A stretch of DNA of 64,000 nucleotides from Verrucomicrobiales bacterium (GCA_029940475.1 JAPYUT010000013.1:1-64000), one strand, 5' to 3'. Shown: positions 53,178-62,836, numbered from the stretch's first letter. A program made the numbers and translations. The notes: a model not told the origin generated them from the letters alone.

Positions 53178-55700
53178 ATGAGTGAACGTTACCAAATTAA
53201 GGAGAAAATCGGCCAGGGGGGACTGGGCGCGGTTTATCGCGCAGTTGATACACAGTTGAAGCGTGAGGTGGCACTCAAGCGTTTGTTGCCTCCCGAGGAC
53301 AGTGAGGCCAAGGAATTCAGCAGTGAAGCCGCCGACCAATTGCTCAATGAAGCCACCACGCTTTCGGCTCTTCAACACCCGAATATTGTCACTGTTTATG
53401 ATGTGGGCAAGGACGACAAGGGCGCGTTTGTCGTCATGGAGTTTCTCAAGGGGGAGACGTTTGACAAGACAGTTGAGCGTGGAGCATTAACAGAAAAGGA
53501 TTTTTGCAATGTTGTCCTGCAAACCATGGAGGCACTGGCTGCTGCCCATCATGCAGGAGTCGTGCACCGGGACTTGAAGCCCAGTAACCTGATGGTCAAC
53601 TGGCTGCCCAGTGGAAAGTTCCAGATCAAGATCCTGGATTTCGGCTTGGCAAAGTTCAGTAAACAACCTGCGGCCCAGACGATTGACCAGGGGGATGCAA
53701 TCCTTGGGTCTATTTATTTCATGGCGCCGGAGCAGTTTGAACGTGCGCCGCTTGATGCGCGTACTGACCTTTACTCGATGGGAGCACTTTATCATTATAG
53801 CCTGGGCGGCAAGTATCCCTTTGATGGAGACAGCGCGCCTCAGGTAATGGCGGCCCATCTCCAGAACCGTGTGAGTCCATTGGGGAAGATTCGCCCGGAT
53901 CTGCCGACGTGGATGAGCGATTGGGTAATGCGGTTGATAAGCCAGTTGCCGGGTGATCGTCCTGCCACGGCGCAGCAGGCGCTTGAGATTTTTCAGGAGG
54001 GGAAATCCGGAGACGGGGCGTCTGGTGTCCTGATTCCCGGCACGCCGGTGTTGGCGACTGGCGGTTCCCAACCTGTTGCGGCAAGGCCTGCTGTCATGGT
54101 GGGGGGAGCGCAAACGGCTCCCTTGAGCAGCATGCCCAGCGGAGAAATTCCCAAGGCTCAGCTTACCGGTCCTTTGGCAGGCGAGGATGACGGGATGGAC
54201 GGGGCGAGCAAGGGCTCACGGAAGTTGCCGATTCCGCTGTGGGCAATGATTACCCTCCCGATACTACTGATCGCGCTGGTGGTGGTGATCATGCAGAAGA
54301 AGGCAGCACAAGAGATAAAGGACATGCGCGATGCGCGCATTGCCGAACTGAATGTTGCCGAGGAGCCGAGCGGCACTGCTGAGGATGTCGGCAAGTTCAT
54401 CGCCTTTATCGAGGAGCAGGAGAACAAGGACAGTGATCTCGGTATCAACAACGTGAGTGCTGCATTGACCACGTTGCAGAGGCTCAAGGGTGATGGAGTG
54501 GATGAGGCAATACTTGGACAACTGGCAAAGGTATCGCCAAGGATACGCTCCGGGCTGATCAGCATCATTGCGATCAGGGGAAATTCATCCGCAGTCCCTG
54601 CCCTGCTCAACTATGTAAATGCTAAAGATAAGGAGGTAAGTGACATTGCCATCTATGCTCTCGGTGAGCTGGGAAATCGTGATAATGTCACAATGCTGAT
54701 CACGGCTCTTGAAGATCCCGCTTCCGAGGATATCGGGAAAGCTCTTGTGAATGCAGTTATCAGGATTTCCCAGAAGGTTGCAGATCTTGAGAAGCGCAGT
54801 ATTGCGGTGCGGACTGCCTTGAAGAGAGCTTCAGCAATGAGTGAATTCCGTATGAATTTGTTGTATATACTTGGACATCTTGGTGGAGATGAGGCGTGGG
54901 GGGAATTAAAGAAAGTCCTCGCAGGAAGCAACCTGTCTGCACGCAAGGAGGCATTGAAGGGTCTGAGCTCGTGGCCGGATGGGAAACCCGCGGAGACGAT
55001 TTACCGAATTGCGAGAAGTGAGGACGAAGATAAAGTTTTACGGGCACTTGCCTTGCGAACTTATGTTTTCCTGCTCGGCAACACATCAGATCTTCCGGAT
55101 GAGAAGAAGGTCGAGCGGATTAGTGAGTTATTGTCCCTTGAGGGAGGCAGCCAGAGGGGGAAGCCGGATCTCGTGGCTGTCCTTTCGGTGCTGGCGGCCC
55201 CGGAAGCGAAAGCGTTGGCTGACTCGCTGAGTTCGGATGCCTCACTAGCCGCTCTCGGAAGGCTGGCTTCCGGGAAGATTACCGAGAACCTTGGGAGGCT
55301 GGTGACGGTGGCAACCGATGACGTTTCACTGCATGCAAAACAGGCAATCGTGCTCGGTGATGGGGACTTTGAATATGAGCAAAGCGCTGCTGCGGTCATT
55401 GGTTGGACCAATCCGGGTTATCATGTCGTATGGCCGGTTAAATTTGAAACCCCGGGGAAATATTCGATCCTGGTAAATGCGGCAACGCCCGTGGGGGGTG
55501 GTGGTGAGTTTGAGGTGAAACTGGCCGGCACCGTGAATGTGGCGAAGACCGGGGACGGCGATAAGTTTCAGGAGATATCAGCGGGAAGTGTCGAGATCAG
55601 GGAAGCCGGCACCTACCGCCTGGTGGTTATCGGCGTAAACATAAGTGAGCAGGAGGAGCAACTGATGCAACTGCGCGCGGTTTCCCTCAAGGCTGAATGA
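53178..55700 (+). CDS. Ser/Thr protein kinase with membrane helix and HEAT-like repeats
   Basis: Hanks-type kinase at residues 5-270: IGQGGLGAVYRAVD, Lys in VALKRLL, HRDLKPSNLMV, LDFGLAKF and YFMAPEQFE, so all catalytic residues are present. A Pro/Gly-rich linker leads to a membrane helix near 350 (LWAMITLPILLIALVVVIM), then alpha-helical HEAT-like repeats (about 440-640; SAVPALLNYVNAKDKEVSDI and similar) and a C-terminal beta domain (YSILVNAATPVGGGGEFEVK onward). The kinase should be cytoplasmic and the repeats periplasmic. ATG 53178 matches the kinase start. Confidence 0.9.
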   Translation: MSERYQIKEKIGQGGLGAVYRAVDTQLKREVALKRLLPPEDSEAKEFSSEAADQLLNEATTLSALQHPNIVTVYDVGKDDKGAFVVMEFLKGETFDKTVERGALTEKDFCNVVLQTMEALAAAHHAGVVHRDLKPSNLMVNWLPSGKFQIKILDFGLAKFSKQPAAQTIDQGDAILGSIYFMAPEQFERAPLDARTDLYSMGALYHYSLGGKYPFDGDSAPQVMAAHLQNRVSPLGKIRPDLPTWMSDWVMRLISQLPGDRPATAQQALEIFQEGKSGDGASGVLIPGTPVLATGGSQPVAARPAVMVGGAQTAPLSSMPSGEIPKAQLTGPLAGEDDGMDGASKGSRKLPIPLWAMITLPILLIALVVVIMQKKAAQEIKDMRDARIAELNVAEEPSGTAEDVGKFIAFIEEQENKDSDLGINNVSAALTTLQRLKGDGVDEAILGQLAKVSPRIRSGLISIIAIRGNSSAVPALLNYVNAKDKEVSDIAIYALGELGNRDNVTMLITALEDPASEDIGKALVNAVIRISQKVADLEKRSIAVRTALKRASAMSEFRMNLLYILGHLGGDEAWGELKKVLAGSNLSARKEALKGLSSWPDGKPAETIYRIARSEDEDKVLRALALRTYVFLLGNTSDLPDEKKVERISELLSLEGGSQRGKPDLVAVLSVLAAPEAKALADSLSSDASLAALGRLASGKITENLGRLVTVATDDVSLHAKQAIVLGDGDFEYEQSAAAVIGWTNPGYHVVWPVKFETPGKYSILVNAATPVGGGGEFEVKLAGTVNVAKTGDGDKFQEISAGSVEIREAGTYRLVVIGVNISEQEEQLMQLRAVSLKAE

Positions 55701-55711
55701 TTGCTCCCGGG

Positions 55712-56149
55712 TTAGCGGCGCTCCCTTTCCCAGGAAGAAACTTTCCCGTTGCGGAACTCAACAACGGCTGCGGTATAGGGAATATGCTCGATTGTCGGCC
55801 CGAACTCGTAGAACGGACCGCAGTAGCCGTAATGGTGGCCGTAATTGTAGCCGATATGGATGTCCTGGCGAATGACCGGCATGTACCTGGTATAGCGCCA
55901 TTTTTCAACGGCAACGCCATCACCGGTTATATCCCTGATACCGCTGGGTTGTCCCCATGAGATGTAGACCGCATCCTGATTCATGCCTTCCAGCAGTCTG
56001 CCTTGGCCGACTGCTTCTTTCTGTGCCCCGGAAAGGGCGGCATAGATTGCGGGGTTTTTCTCAATCCTGTCCTGCAGGGTTTGCGTGCAGTTACACAACG
56101 ACAGGCATACCACGGCAGTTAGGGTGATGACAGGGAAGGGAATTTTCAT
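55712..56149 (-). CDS. Putative lipoprotein, hypothetical
   Basis: The 145-residue protein starts at ATG 56149 with a hydrophobic signal (PFPVITLTAVVCLSLCNC) that has a possible lipobox Cys. GQGRLLEGMNQDAVYISWGQP resembles the SmpA/OmlA-type motif seen in small outer membrane lipoproteins. The rest is rich in Tyr, Gly and His (HIGYNYGHHYGYCGPFYEFG). It converges with the kinase gene (11 bp). Function unknown. Confidence 0.72.
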   Translation of the reverse strand: MKIPFPVITLTAVVCLSLCNCTQTLQDRIEKNPAIYAALSGAQKEAVGQGRLLEGMNQDAVYISWGQPSGIRDITGDGVAVEKWRYTRYMPVIRQDIHIGYNYGHHYGYCGPFYEFGPTIEHIPYTAAVVEFRNGKVSSWERERR

Positions 56150-56216
56150 GGTGGCGAAAATCACTAAAGCAGTTCAAGTATACCTGAGAAAGGGCGGTTA
56201 ACAACCACCCAGCAAG

Positions 56217-57218
56217 ATGCAAGACAACCACGGACATAAAATTTCCTACCTCCGGGTTTCAATTACCGATCGCTGTAATGAGCGGTGTGGCTATTGCATG
56301 CCCTCAGAGTTACAGGAGTGGCTTCCCAGGGAAGGGGTGCTTAGCTACGAGGAGATCCTCCGGGTAGTGGGCATTGCCGCGGGGATGGGCATTACAAAAG
56401 TGCGGGTGACCGGTGGAGAGCCACTGACGCGGCGCGACATCATTCCTTTCCTCGGGAGATTATGCTCCATTGCAGGTATCAGCGAGGTCGGTGTGTCGAC
56501 CAACGGCACCCTGCTTTCCAAAACTGTCCCCGGGTTTGCCACCACTGCCGGGGCCCTGCTTGCTGCCGGCGTTCGTAGTGTGAACATTTCACTCGATACG
56601 CTTGACTCCGAGGCGTATGCCGCAACTACCGGGCGTGATTATTTTGGTCGCGTCATGTCGGGTATCAATGACGCCCTGGGAGCCGGCTTTGAGAGGATCA
56701 AGCTGAATGCTGTGCTGATGCGCGGCAGGAGTGAGGGGCAATTGCTGCCACTCGTTGAGTTTGCCAATGAGAAGGGGCTTCTTTTGCGTTTTATTGAGTT
56801 GATGCCGGTGAGCAGCGGGGATGTTCTGAGCGAGTCGAGTTTCTTTCCGACAGCAACGGCAAGGCGGTCACTGGAGGAAGTTTTCGGTAAGCTGCAGCCC
56901 AGGGCGGACTTCAGGACCAATGGGCCGGCAAGCTATTTTGCCGTTCCGGGACGCGATCAACTGGTGGGTTTCATCGGTGCGATGACCAACCTGCATTTTT
57001 GTGAAACATGCAACAAGCTGCGCCTGACATGTGATGGTAAATTGAGGCCCTGCCTGGGAAGTCACCTGGAATTTGACCTGATGAAGGAGATTCGCGGCGG
57101 GGCGAGTGACAAGCAGATTGTCGAGTTCATAGAGCACGTGGTGCGGCGCAAGCCAATGGCGCATGATTTCAGGGAAAATTACCAGCCCGGGCGGAAGATG
57201 ATTGCTATCGGGGGATAA
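56217..57218 (+). CDS. moaA: GTP 3',8-cyclase
   Basis: Radical SAM enzyme for the first step of molybdenum cofactor synthesis. The N-terminal cluster motif is CNERCGYCMP (CxxxCxxC), the GTP-site cluster is in CETCNKLRLTCDGKLRPC, and KVRVTGGEPLTRRD is the SAM-binding segment. It ends in IAIGG, keeping the catalytic Gly-Gly tail. At 333 residues it is normal. First of three tightly packed genes with moaC (7 bp) and mogA. Confidence 0.96.
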   Translation: MQDNHGHKISYLRVSITDRCNERCGYCMPSELQEWLPREGVLSYEEILRVVGIAAGMGITKVRVTGGEPLTRRDIIPFLGRLCSIAGISEVGVSTNGTLLSKTVPGFATTAGALLAAGVRSVNISLDTLDSEAYAATTGRDYFGRVMSGINDALGAGFERIKLNAVLMRGRSEGQLLPLVEFANEKGLLLRFIELMPVSSGDVLSESSFFPTATARRSLEEVFGKLQPRADFRTNGPASYFAVPGRDQLVGFIGAMTNLHFCETCNKLRLTCDGKLRPCLGSHLEFDLMKEIRGGASDKQIVEFIEHVVRRKPMAHDFRENYQPGRKMIAIGG

Positions 57219-57225
57219 AGAAACC

Positions 57226-57681
57226 ATGCAGGAATTGTCACACGTGAAATCGGACGGGAGTGTATCAATGGTTGATGTCTCGGCGAAGCCTGAGCAGGCG
57301 CGCGCGGCAAGCGCACGCGGGTTTGTCCGGATGAACCGGGAAACATTGCGGCTGGTACGTGAGAACGGCATCAAGAAAGGTGATGTATTGACTGTTGCGA
57401 AGCTTGCCGGGATCAGTGCAGCGAAACAAACTTCCGGACTGATTCCGCTTTGCCATCCTCTTCCCCTTTCGCATGTGCAGGTTGATTGCGAACTCCGGGA
57501 GGAAGGAATTGAGGTGCTGGCAATTGCCAGGACAACCGGCAAGACCGGTGTCGAGATGGAGGCGCTTACCGCGGTATCCGTTGCCGCCCTGACACTGTAT
57601 GACATGTGCAAGGCCGCGGATAAATCAATGGTTATTGAGGACATAGCCGTTGTTTCCAAGGAAAAAACAGAAGAACAGTGA
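57226..57681 (+). CDS. moaC: Cyclic pyranopterin monophosphate synthase
   Basis: MoaC converts the MoaA product to cyclic pyranopterin monophosphate. Motifs are MVDVSAKPEQARAASARG, GISAAKQTSGLIPLCHPLPL and TGKTGVEMEALTAVSVAALT, then YDMCKAADK with the catalytic Asp/Lys. It has 151 residues, near the usual length. ATG 57226 follows moaA by 7 bp and the stop overlaps the mogA GTG by 4 nt. Confidence 0.96.
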   Translation: MQELSHVKSDGSVSMVDVSAKPEQARAASARGFVRMNRETLRLVRENGIKKGDVLTVAKLAGISAAKQTSGLIPLCHPLPLSHVQVDCELREEGIEVLAIARTTGKTGVEMEALTAVSVAALTLYDMCKAADKSMVIEDIAVVSKEKTEEQ

Positions 57682-58154
57682 ACGTTGGGATTATTACAGT
57701 ATCTGACCGGGCGGCAGCCGGAGAATATGAGGATCACGGCGGGCCGGCACTGGGCAGCGAGGCAACTCGCCGCGGGTGGACGGTGGTGGCTGATGCACTG
57801 GTTCCTGATGATAAAGCCAGGATCCAGGAGGCAATTCATGCGTTTTCCGCTCAGGGCTGTGGCCTGATCCTGACTACCGGTGGCACCGGGATTGCGCAGC
57901 GTGATGTGACCCCGGAGGCAGTGCGGGAAATCATGAGGGTGGAAATTCCCGGGTTTGGTGAACTGATGCGCATGCGCAGTGTAGAGCTTACGCCCAATGC
58001 GGTACTCTCACGCGGTATAGCTGCGGTTGTCGGGAATTCCCTGGTCATTACCCTTCCCGGCAAACCCCAGGGGGCAGTGGAGTGCCTGGGATTTGTTGAG
58101 GGGGCGATTGCACACGCGGTGAAATTGTGTGCCGGGGAACCTACTTCATGTTGA
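57678..58154 (+). CDS. mogA: Molybdopterin adenylyltransferase (MogA/MoaB)
   Basis: The protein activates molybdopterin by adenylylation before molybdenum insertion. Motifs: GIITVSDRAAAGEYEDHGGP at the N-terminus, LILTTGGTGIAQRDVTPEA and ITLPGKPQGAVECLGFV. At 158 residues it lies between MoaB and MogA in length, so the exact orthology is open. It starts at GTG 57678, coupled to moaC. No molybdoenzyme that needs the cofactor is evident in the window (ActB is thought not to bind it). Confidence 0.92.
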   Translation: MNVGIITVSDRAAAGEYEDHGGPALGSEATRRGWTVVADALVPDDKARIQEAIHAFSAQGCGLILTTGGTGIAQRDVTPEAVREIMRVEIPGFGELMRMRSVELTPNAVLSRGIAAVVGNSLVITLPGKPQGAVECLGFVEGAIAHAVKLCAGEPTSC

Positions 58155-58170
58155 ATTTTTGCTGTCCGAT

Positions 58171-58902
58171 TTACTCATCACGATGATGAGGAGTTGGCGA
58201 AGAGGTGGGCTGATTCTCCTTGAGTTGTCCTGCCATGACTTTTTTTGCGGCACGGCTGATCAATACTGTCACTGCCAGGGTAGCCAGCAGTCCAAGGGCA
58301 AGCAGTATCAACTCGCCTGCGGATTTTTCCTGTTGTGAGCCGATCCTCCCCAGTGATCCCAGGTAAACATAGGTGAATGTCCCAGGGATCATTCCGATCC
58401 ATGAAGCAAGCACATAGCGAGGGAAGCTTACTTGCGTAAGGCTCAAGGCATAGTTGAGCAGCGTGAATGGGATCAGTGGGCTGAGCCTGGTAAGCCCGAC
58501 GATCTTCCATTGCTCCCGGCCAATGGCGCAATCTATTGCAAGTATACGGGAGTCGCTCCCGATTTTTCTCCTGATCCAGTCGCGTGCCAGGTAACGGCCG
58601 ACGAGGAACGCCGCTGCGGCCGCAAGTGTGGAGGCAAATGATACCAGGAAAAACCCTTTCCAGAGACCGAAGGCGGCACCGGCACCGAGCGTTAGGATTG
58701 AGCCGGGGATCAGGATCACGGTGGCACCGACATAGACAAGTATGAACAGCAGGGTCCCCCAATGCCCGAGTGATTCCATGCCATCAATGAAACGTTGCAG
58801 GTGGTGACTGATGCCCGGAATGCCAAGTGCCCAGATTGTGATACCTACGCATGCGGTAATCATCAACCATTTCAGCCAATGTGTTTTTTGGGGCTTGTTC
58901 AT
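58171..58902 (-). CDS. VTT domain membrane protein (TVP38/TMEM64, DedA superfamily)
   Basis: The 243-residue protein has about six helices. The VTT/SNARE-associated signature runs from VGATVILIPGSILTLGAGAAF through LGLWKGFFLVS-like segments to GLTRLSPLIPFTLLNYALSL and FPRYVLASWIGMIPGTFTYV. Members act in membrane lipid handling; substrate unknown here. ATG 58902 (MNKPQKTHW) is preferred over GTG 58941. It converges with mogA. Confidence 0.88.
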   Translation of the reverse strand: MNKPQKTHWLKWLMITACVGITIWALGIPGISHHLQRFIDGMESLGHWGTLLFILVYVGATVILIPGSILTLGAGAAFGLWKGFFLVSFASTLAAAAAFLVGRYLARDWIRRKIGSDSRILAIDCAIGREQWKIVGLTRLSPLIPFTLLNYALSLTQVSFPRYVLASWIGMIPGTFTYVYLGSLGRIGSQQEKSAGELILLALGLLATLAVTVLISRAAKKVMAGQLKENQPTSSPTPHHRDE

Positions 58903-59019
58903 GGCAACGGACAGGATCACTTGTTGCCGCTTCCCTGTCACCTGTTCAGCAAAACACCGTGAATATCCTCCAACGGCGATTTAAGGGTGTATTGGGAATG
59001 CCACGGTATTTTAGTCAGG

Positions 59020-59050
59020 TTGACACCATGAGGCGAGGCGAATTAAGTGA
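59020..59050 (+). promoter_or_regulatory. Possible gdhA promoter
   Basis: A perfect -35 hexamer TTGACA (59020-59025) is followed after 17 bp by TTAAGT, a poor -10 match, about 24 nt before the gdhA ATG. Low confidence. Confidence 0.25.
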
Positions 59051-59071
59051 CAGTTAAATGTAGCAGGTGCC

Positions 59072-60433
59072 ATGACGAAACCAAGCAAAGTGATCCAGAT
59101 GGAACTCGACAAATTCATGACCGGCCTGATCCGGCGCAATCCGGGTGAGAAGGAATTTCATCAGGCAGTCCTTGAGGTAGCGGAATCGCTGGTTCCCTTT
59201 ATCCAGGATCATCAGCAATACCGGGAAGCCCAGATCCTGGAACGGATGACTGAACCCGACCGGATCATTATCTTTCGTGTTACCTGGGAGGACGACCGGG
59301 GGAAGATCCGTGCCAACCGTGCGTTTCGTGTGCAGTTCAACAATTCAATTGGCCCCTACAAGGGGGGCATGCGTTTTCATCCGAGTGTGAACCTCAGTAT
59401 CCTGAAGTTCCTGGGCTTTGAGCAGACTTTCAAGAACTCACTGACAGGCCTGCCGATGGGGGGAGCCAAAGGTGGGGCCAACTTCAACCCGAAGGGGAAA
59501 TCTGATCACGAGGTGATGCGCTTCTGCCAGTCGTTGATGGTTGAGTTGCACCGGCACATCGGCGAGGACACCGACGTCCCGGCGGGAGATATCGGGGTAG
59601 GCGCACGCGAGATATCCTACATGTTCGGGCAGTATAAACGCATGGAGAACCGTTTTACCGGCATCCTCACGGGCAAGGGACTTTCCTTTGGTGGCAGTCT
59701 GATTCGTACCGAGGCGACAGGTTACGGTGCGGTCTATTTCATGGAGGATATGCTGGAGAATCGGGGGGAGGGTTTTAAAGACAAGGTATGCGTGGTTTCC
59801 GGCAGCGGTAATGTCGCGCTGTATTGCATTGAGAAACTCGGGCATCTTGGAGCAAAGCCGGTGACGGCTTCTGATTCCGGAGGTTTTGTCTATGATCCCG
59901 GGGGCATCATTGATGAGCGCTTTGAATTCCTCAAGGAACTCAAGGAGCAGCGCCGTGGACGCATAAGCGAGTATGCCGAGAAGTTTGGCTGTGAATATCA
60001 CGAGGGTAAGCGGCCCTGGGCGGTGCCCTGTGAATTGGCATTCCCGTGTGCAACCCAGAATGAGTTGAATGGTGCCGATGCGGCGCAACTGGTGGCTAAC
60101 GGGGTGATCGGGGTGGCGGAGGGGGCAAACATGCCTACGGACACCGAGGGTGTCGGGGTGTTTATGGAGAATAAGGTTCTCTACGCCCCGGGCAAAGCGG
60201 CCAATGCCGGCGGGGTTGCCGTTTCCGGGCTGGAGCAGAGCCAGAATTCCCTGCGAATCAGCTGGAAGCGCGGGGAGGTGGACACCCGCCTGCGAACCAT
60301 CATGCGCGAGATTCACCAGCAGTGTGTGCTCTATGGAACCGAAAAGGATGGCACGGTGAATTATGTCAAAGGCGCTAACATCGGCGGTTTCGTCAAGGTC
60401 GCCGATGCAATGTTGGCATATGGGGCTGTTTAA
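59072..60433 (+). CDS. gdhA: NADP-specific glutamate dehydrogenase
   Basis: Hexameric enzyme that makes glutamate from 2-oxoglutarate and ammonium. Motifs: YKGGMRFHPSVNLSILKFLG, LPMGGAKGGANFNPKGKSD (catalytic Lys), VPAGDIGVGAREISYMFGQY, and the nucleotide-binding VCVVSGSGNVALYCIEKL. The length of 453 and the SGSGNVA turn are typical of the bacterial NADP-dependent type. ATG 59072 gives the family N-terminus. Confidence 0.96.
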   Translation: MTKPSKVIQMELDKFMTGLIRRNPGEKEFHQAVLEVAESLVPFIQDHQQYREAQILERMTEPDRIIIFRVTWEDDRGKIRANRAFRVQFNNSIGPYKGGMRFHPSVNLSILKFLGFEQTFKNSLTGLPMGGAKGGANFNPKGKSDHEVMRFCQSLMVELHRHIGEDTDVPAGDIGVGAREISYMFGQYKRMENRFTGILTGKGLSFGGSLIRTEATGYGAVYFMEDMLENRGEGFKDKVCVVSGSGNVALYCIEKLGHLGAKPVTASDSGGFVYDPGGIIDERFEFLKELKEQRRGRISEYAEKFGCEYHEGKRPWAVPCELAFPCATQNELNGADAAQLVANGVIGVAEGANMPTDTEGVGVFMENKVLYAPGKAANAGGVAVSGLEQSQNSLRISWKRGEVDTRLRTIMREIHQQCVLYGTEKDGTVNYVKGANIGGFVKVADAMLAYGAV

Positions 60434-60509
60434 AGGGGGCTGCAGAATTACCCGTAATTCCGGTAAAAACATGTACAATGAGCTGACTGCTTAACCGGGA
60501 GGCAGGCAA

Positions 60510-61814
60510 TCAATCGCCCGCACCCGATCCTGCCTTTTCGGCAGGGGGACGGATCAGGAAGTGAAATCCCACGCCGGCCAGCAGGCATCCTCCTGCGAGA
60601 AAGCCCATCGAGCGTATCGCCATGTCCCCCCAGCTTTCCTTGAAGGAAATGAGGATGGAGGCGAGGAGGATCGCGATGCCGTTGAGGATTTTAACCACGA
60701 AGTTGAACGCTCCCCAGTAAACTCCAAGCATGTTTTCGGCTTCCCTTTCCCTGGCGCAGTCGACGACCCCCTCGGCTTCAAGGCCCAGAAGGATCGCTAT
60801 CATGGGTCCCCCCGCGCCAAACACGAGCGCCGCCGTGAGGAGAGGAGAGCCGATCAAGTCCTGGCCCAGTAAACCGCAGCAGGCGTAAACGAGAGCAAGG
60901 GCAAGGGAGGCGTAGAGCATGCTGCGCAGCCAGCCGAGGCGTCGTTGAATCCGAGGCACAAAGAGGAAGCATGGGATGGCGACACCGAGCAATGGCCCAA
61001 GGAGCAGGGCAACGTCACTGATGGAGCCGCCAAGCAGGCTTGTTGCGATGAATGGAGCCGCCGCAGTCATTATGGTGAAGGACATCTGTGAACCCCCGAA
61101 GAGGGCAATGAGTGCGAGGAATTTTCGGTGGCGCAGTGCCTTGGTTATACCGGACCACAGGGAGATGGCGCCGGCTTGGTCATTATGGGCGGGTTGCTTT
61201 GCAATGCCCTTTTTGTCAGGGCAGGCAAAGAAGGGCAGGGCCATCAGCAGGATCGCCACTCCACTAAAGCTGGTCGCGGCCATGGCGTAGCCTATTTTCT
61301 CAATGAGCAACCCGCTTATCACAAATCCAATTGCTGAGGCCACGACGATGCCCAGTCCGAGTAAGTTGGAAAGCCTTGCCCTTGTTTGCATGTTCCCCCC
61401 GGAGTAATCGTCAACCAGGCTCCAGTAGGGGATGGCGTAGAAGGTGTAGCCGACAAAGAAGACCAGCAGCCCGAGTGTTAGCAGAAACCATGCGAGGGCT
61501 TGCGGCATGGCGTGGTTTGACACGAAGGTTAAGCCCAGACCGATTGGGGCCAGCGAGAAGGAGAACCAGAGCAGGGTCCTTCGCTGATGCCCCCTTCGAA
61601 CCCAGGTATCGCTCAGTTTGCCGGCGATGGGGTCCGTAATCCCGTCAAAGATCCGGAAGGATAAAAACACAAGGCCGAGCGCGATTGGCGGGAACATCCT
61701 TGTTCCCTCGATGTCCCAGTCTCCATAAAAGAGGATCTGCTGATAGAGAAATCGCGCCAGGCCCATCATGCCGACCTGGCCGCAGAAGAAGAGCAGGTAG
61801 CGGGTAATAGACAT
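60510..61814 (-). CDS. MFS transporter, GPH (glycoside-pentoside-hexuronide) type
   Basis: The 434-residue membrane protein has 12 predicted helices. FRIFDGITDPIAGKLSDTW is the GPH/MelB-type signature and RRGHQRRTLLWFSFSLAPIG the following loop; YTFYAIPYWSLVDDYSG precedes helix 4 as in sugar:cation symporters. It probably imports a sugar or glycoside with a cation. Substrate cannot be assigned. ATG 61814 starts directly before helix 1. Confidence 0.87.
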   Translation of the reverse strand: MSITRYLLFFCGQVGMMGLARFLYQQILFYGDWDIEGTRMFPPIALGLVFLSFRIFDGITDPIAGKLSDTWVRRGHQRRTLLWFSFSLAPIGLGLTFVSNHAMPQALAWFLLTLGLLVFFVGYTFYAIPYWSLVDDYSGGNMQTRARLSNLLGLGIVVASAIGFVISGLLIEKIGYAMAATSFSGVAILLMALPFFACPDKKGIAKQPAHNDQAGAISLWSGITKALRHRKFLALIALFGGSQMSFTIMTAAAPFIATSLLGGSISDVALLLGPLLGVAIPCFLFVPRIQRRLGWLRSMLYASLALALVYACCGLLGQDLIGSPLLTAALVFGAGGPMIAILLGLEAEGVVDCAREREAENMLGVYWGAFNFVVKILNGIAILLASILISFKESWGDMAIRSMGFLAGGCLLAGVGFHFLIRPPAEKAGSGAGD

Positions 61815-61844
61815 GGAGGATTGATTATAGCGGAGGATTACGCG

Positions 61845-62735
61845 CTAAACCTGCCCGCGTTGCAGCATGCCTTTGAAAACTTCCAGCTCCTGTTGTCGCG
61901 CTGCGTCGATCTCTGGATAGCACATATCCAGTGCGCGCAACTTCTCCAGGATGAGGGATGCGACAATCAGGCGCATGTTGCGCTTGTCATCGGCGGGGAC
62001 CACGAACCAGGGGCTTTGCGGCGTTGAGGTTTCGTTGATCATTTCCTGGTAGGCTTCCTGGTATTGATCCCAGAATTTACGCTCCTCCAGGTCGCTTTCC
62101 GAGAACTTCCAGTTCTTTGAGGGTTCCTCGAGCCGGCCCAGGAGCCGCCGTTCCTGTTCCTTTATCGAGATGTTGAGGAAAAACTTCAGGATATGGATGC
62201 CGTTGCGGTGTGCGTAACGCTCAAGGGATCGGATATCCTCAAAGCGCTGTTGCCACAGTGCGTCAATGTCCACCGTGTGCTCGGCAGGTATGCGCTGATA
62301 CTGTGTGATGATTTCGGGGTGGACGCGGGCTATAAGGACTTCCTCGTAATAGGAGCGGTTGAAGATCCCGATGCGACCGCGTGGAGGGAAGCGCTGCGTG
62401 GTGCGCCACATGAAGTCGTGGTCGAGTTCCTCTTCACTTGGGTTCTTAAAGCTGTGGATCTCGACCCCGTGCGGGTTCACGCCGCTCATCACCCGCCTGA
62501 TGGTGCCGTCCTTACCTGCGGCATCCATCGCCTGGAAAATGCAGAGCAATCCGTACTGGTTGTGGGCATACATCATGTTCTGCAGGGTATCGATTTTCCT
62601 GCGCAGTTTCCCGAGCTGTGCCCGGTAGTCCTTCTTGTTGGCGTAGAGTGGCGTGGCTATTGTCGGCAGGCCGGTGATTTTGAAGTCGGTTTCTCCGCTT
62701 TGACGGAACTGGGAAAGGTCAGCATTGGGCTTCAT
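61845..62735 (-). CDS. ppk2: Polyphosphate kinase 2
   Basis: PPK2 transfers phosphate between polyphosphate and nucleoside diphosphates. Walker A is in FQAMDAAGKDGTIRRVMSG (about residue 70), and the Walker B/lid region includes IGIFNRSYYEEVLIARVHPE. Downstream are NISIKEQERRLLGRLEEPSK and FVVPADDKRNMRLIV. A length of 296 fits the single-domain class I form. ATG 62735 is a natural start. It is divergent from the PhoD-like gene, which also concerns phosphate. Confidence 0.93.
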   Translation of the reverse strand: MKPNADLSQFRQSGETDFKITGLPTIATPLYANKKDYRAQLGKLRRKIDTLQNMMYAHNQYGLLCIFQAMDAAGKDGTIRRVMSGVNPHGVEIHSFKNPSEEELDHDFMWRTTQRFPPRGRIGIFNRSYYEEVLIARVHPEIITQYQRIPAEHTVDIDALWQQRFEDIRSLERYAHRNGIHILKFFLNISIKEQERRLLGRLEEPSKNWKFSESDLEERKFWDQYQEAYQEMINETSTPQSPWFVVPADDKRNMRLIVASLILEKLRALDMCYPEIDAARQQELEVFKGMLQRGQV

Positions 62736-62836
62736 CGGCAGTTATTATCCTATGGAGAGGGCACAAGCGGTAGCGAAAAAGACGATCTTTACCATGAATG
62801 GCTTTGCCGCTGGTATTCACTGAGCTAGGTTGTGCG

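Noticed and set aside
56868-57839. Minus-strand ORF of 323 codons across moaA, moaC and mogA
   Set aside because: Spans three conserved genes on the opposite strand; composition is that of a shadow frame.
60445-60460. Terminator hairpin after gdhA (GAATTA-CCCG-TAATTC)
   Set aside because: The stem is only 6 bp and AT-rich and no U-tract follows, so I did not list it as a terminator.
59438-60478. Minus-strand ORF of 346 codons opposite gdhA
   Set aside because: Antisense to the highly conserved gdhA with no recognisable domain; a consequence of GC-rich third positions.
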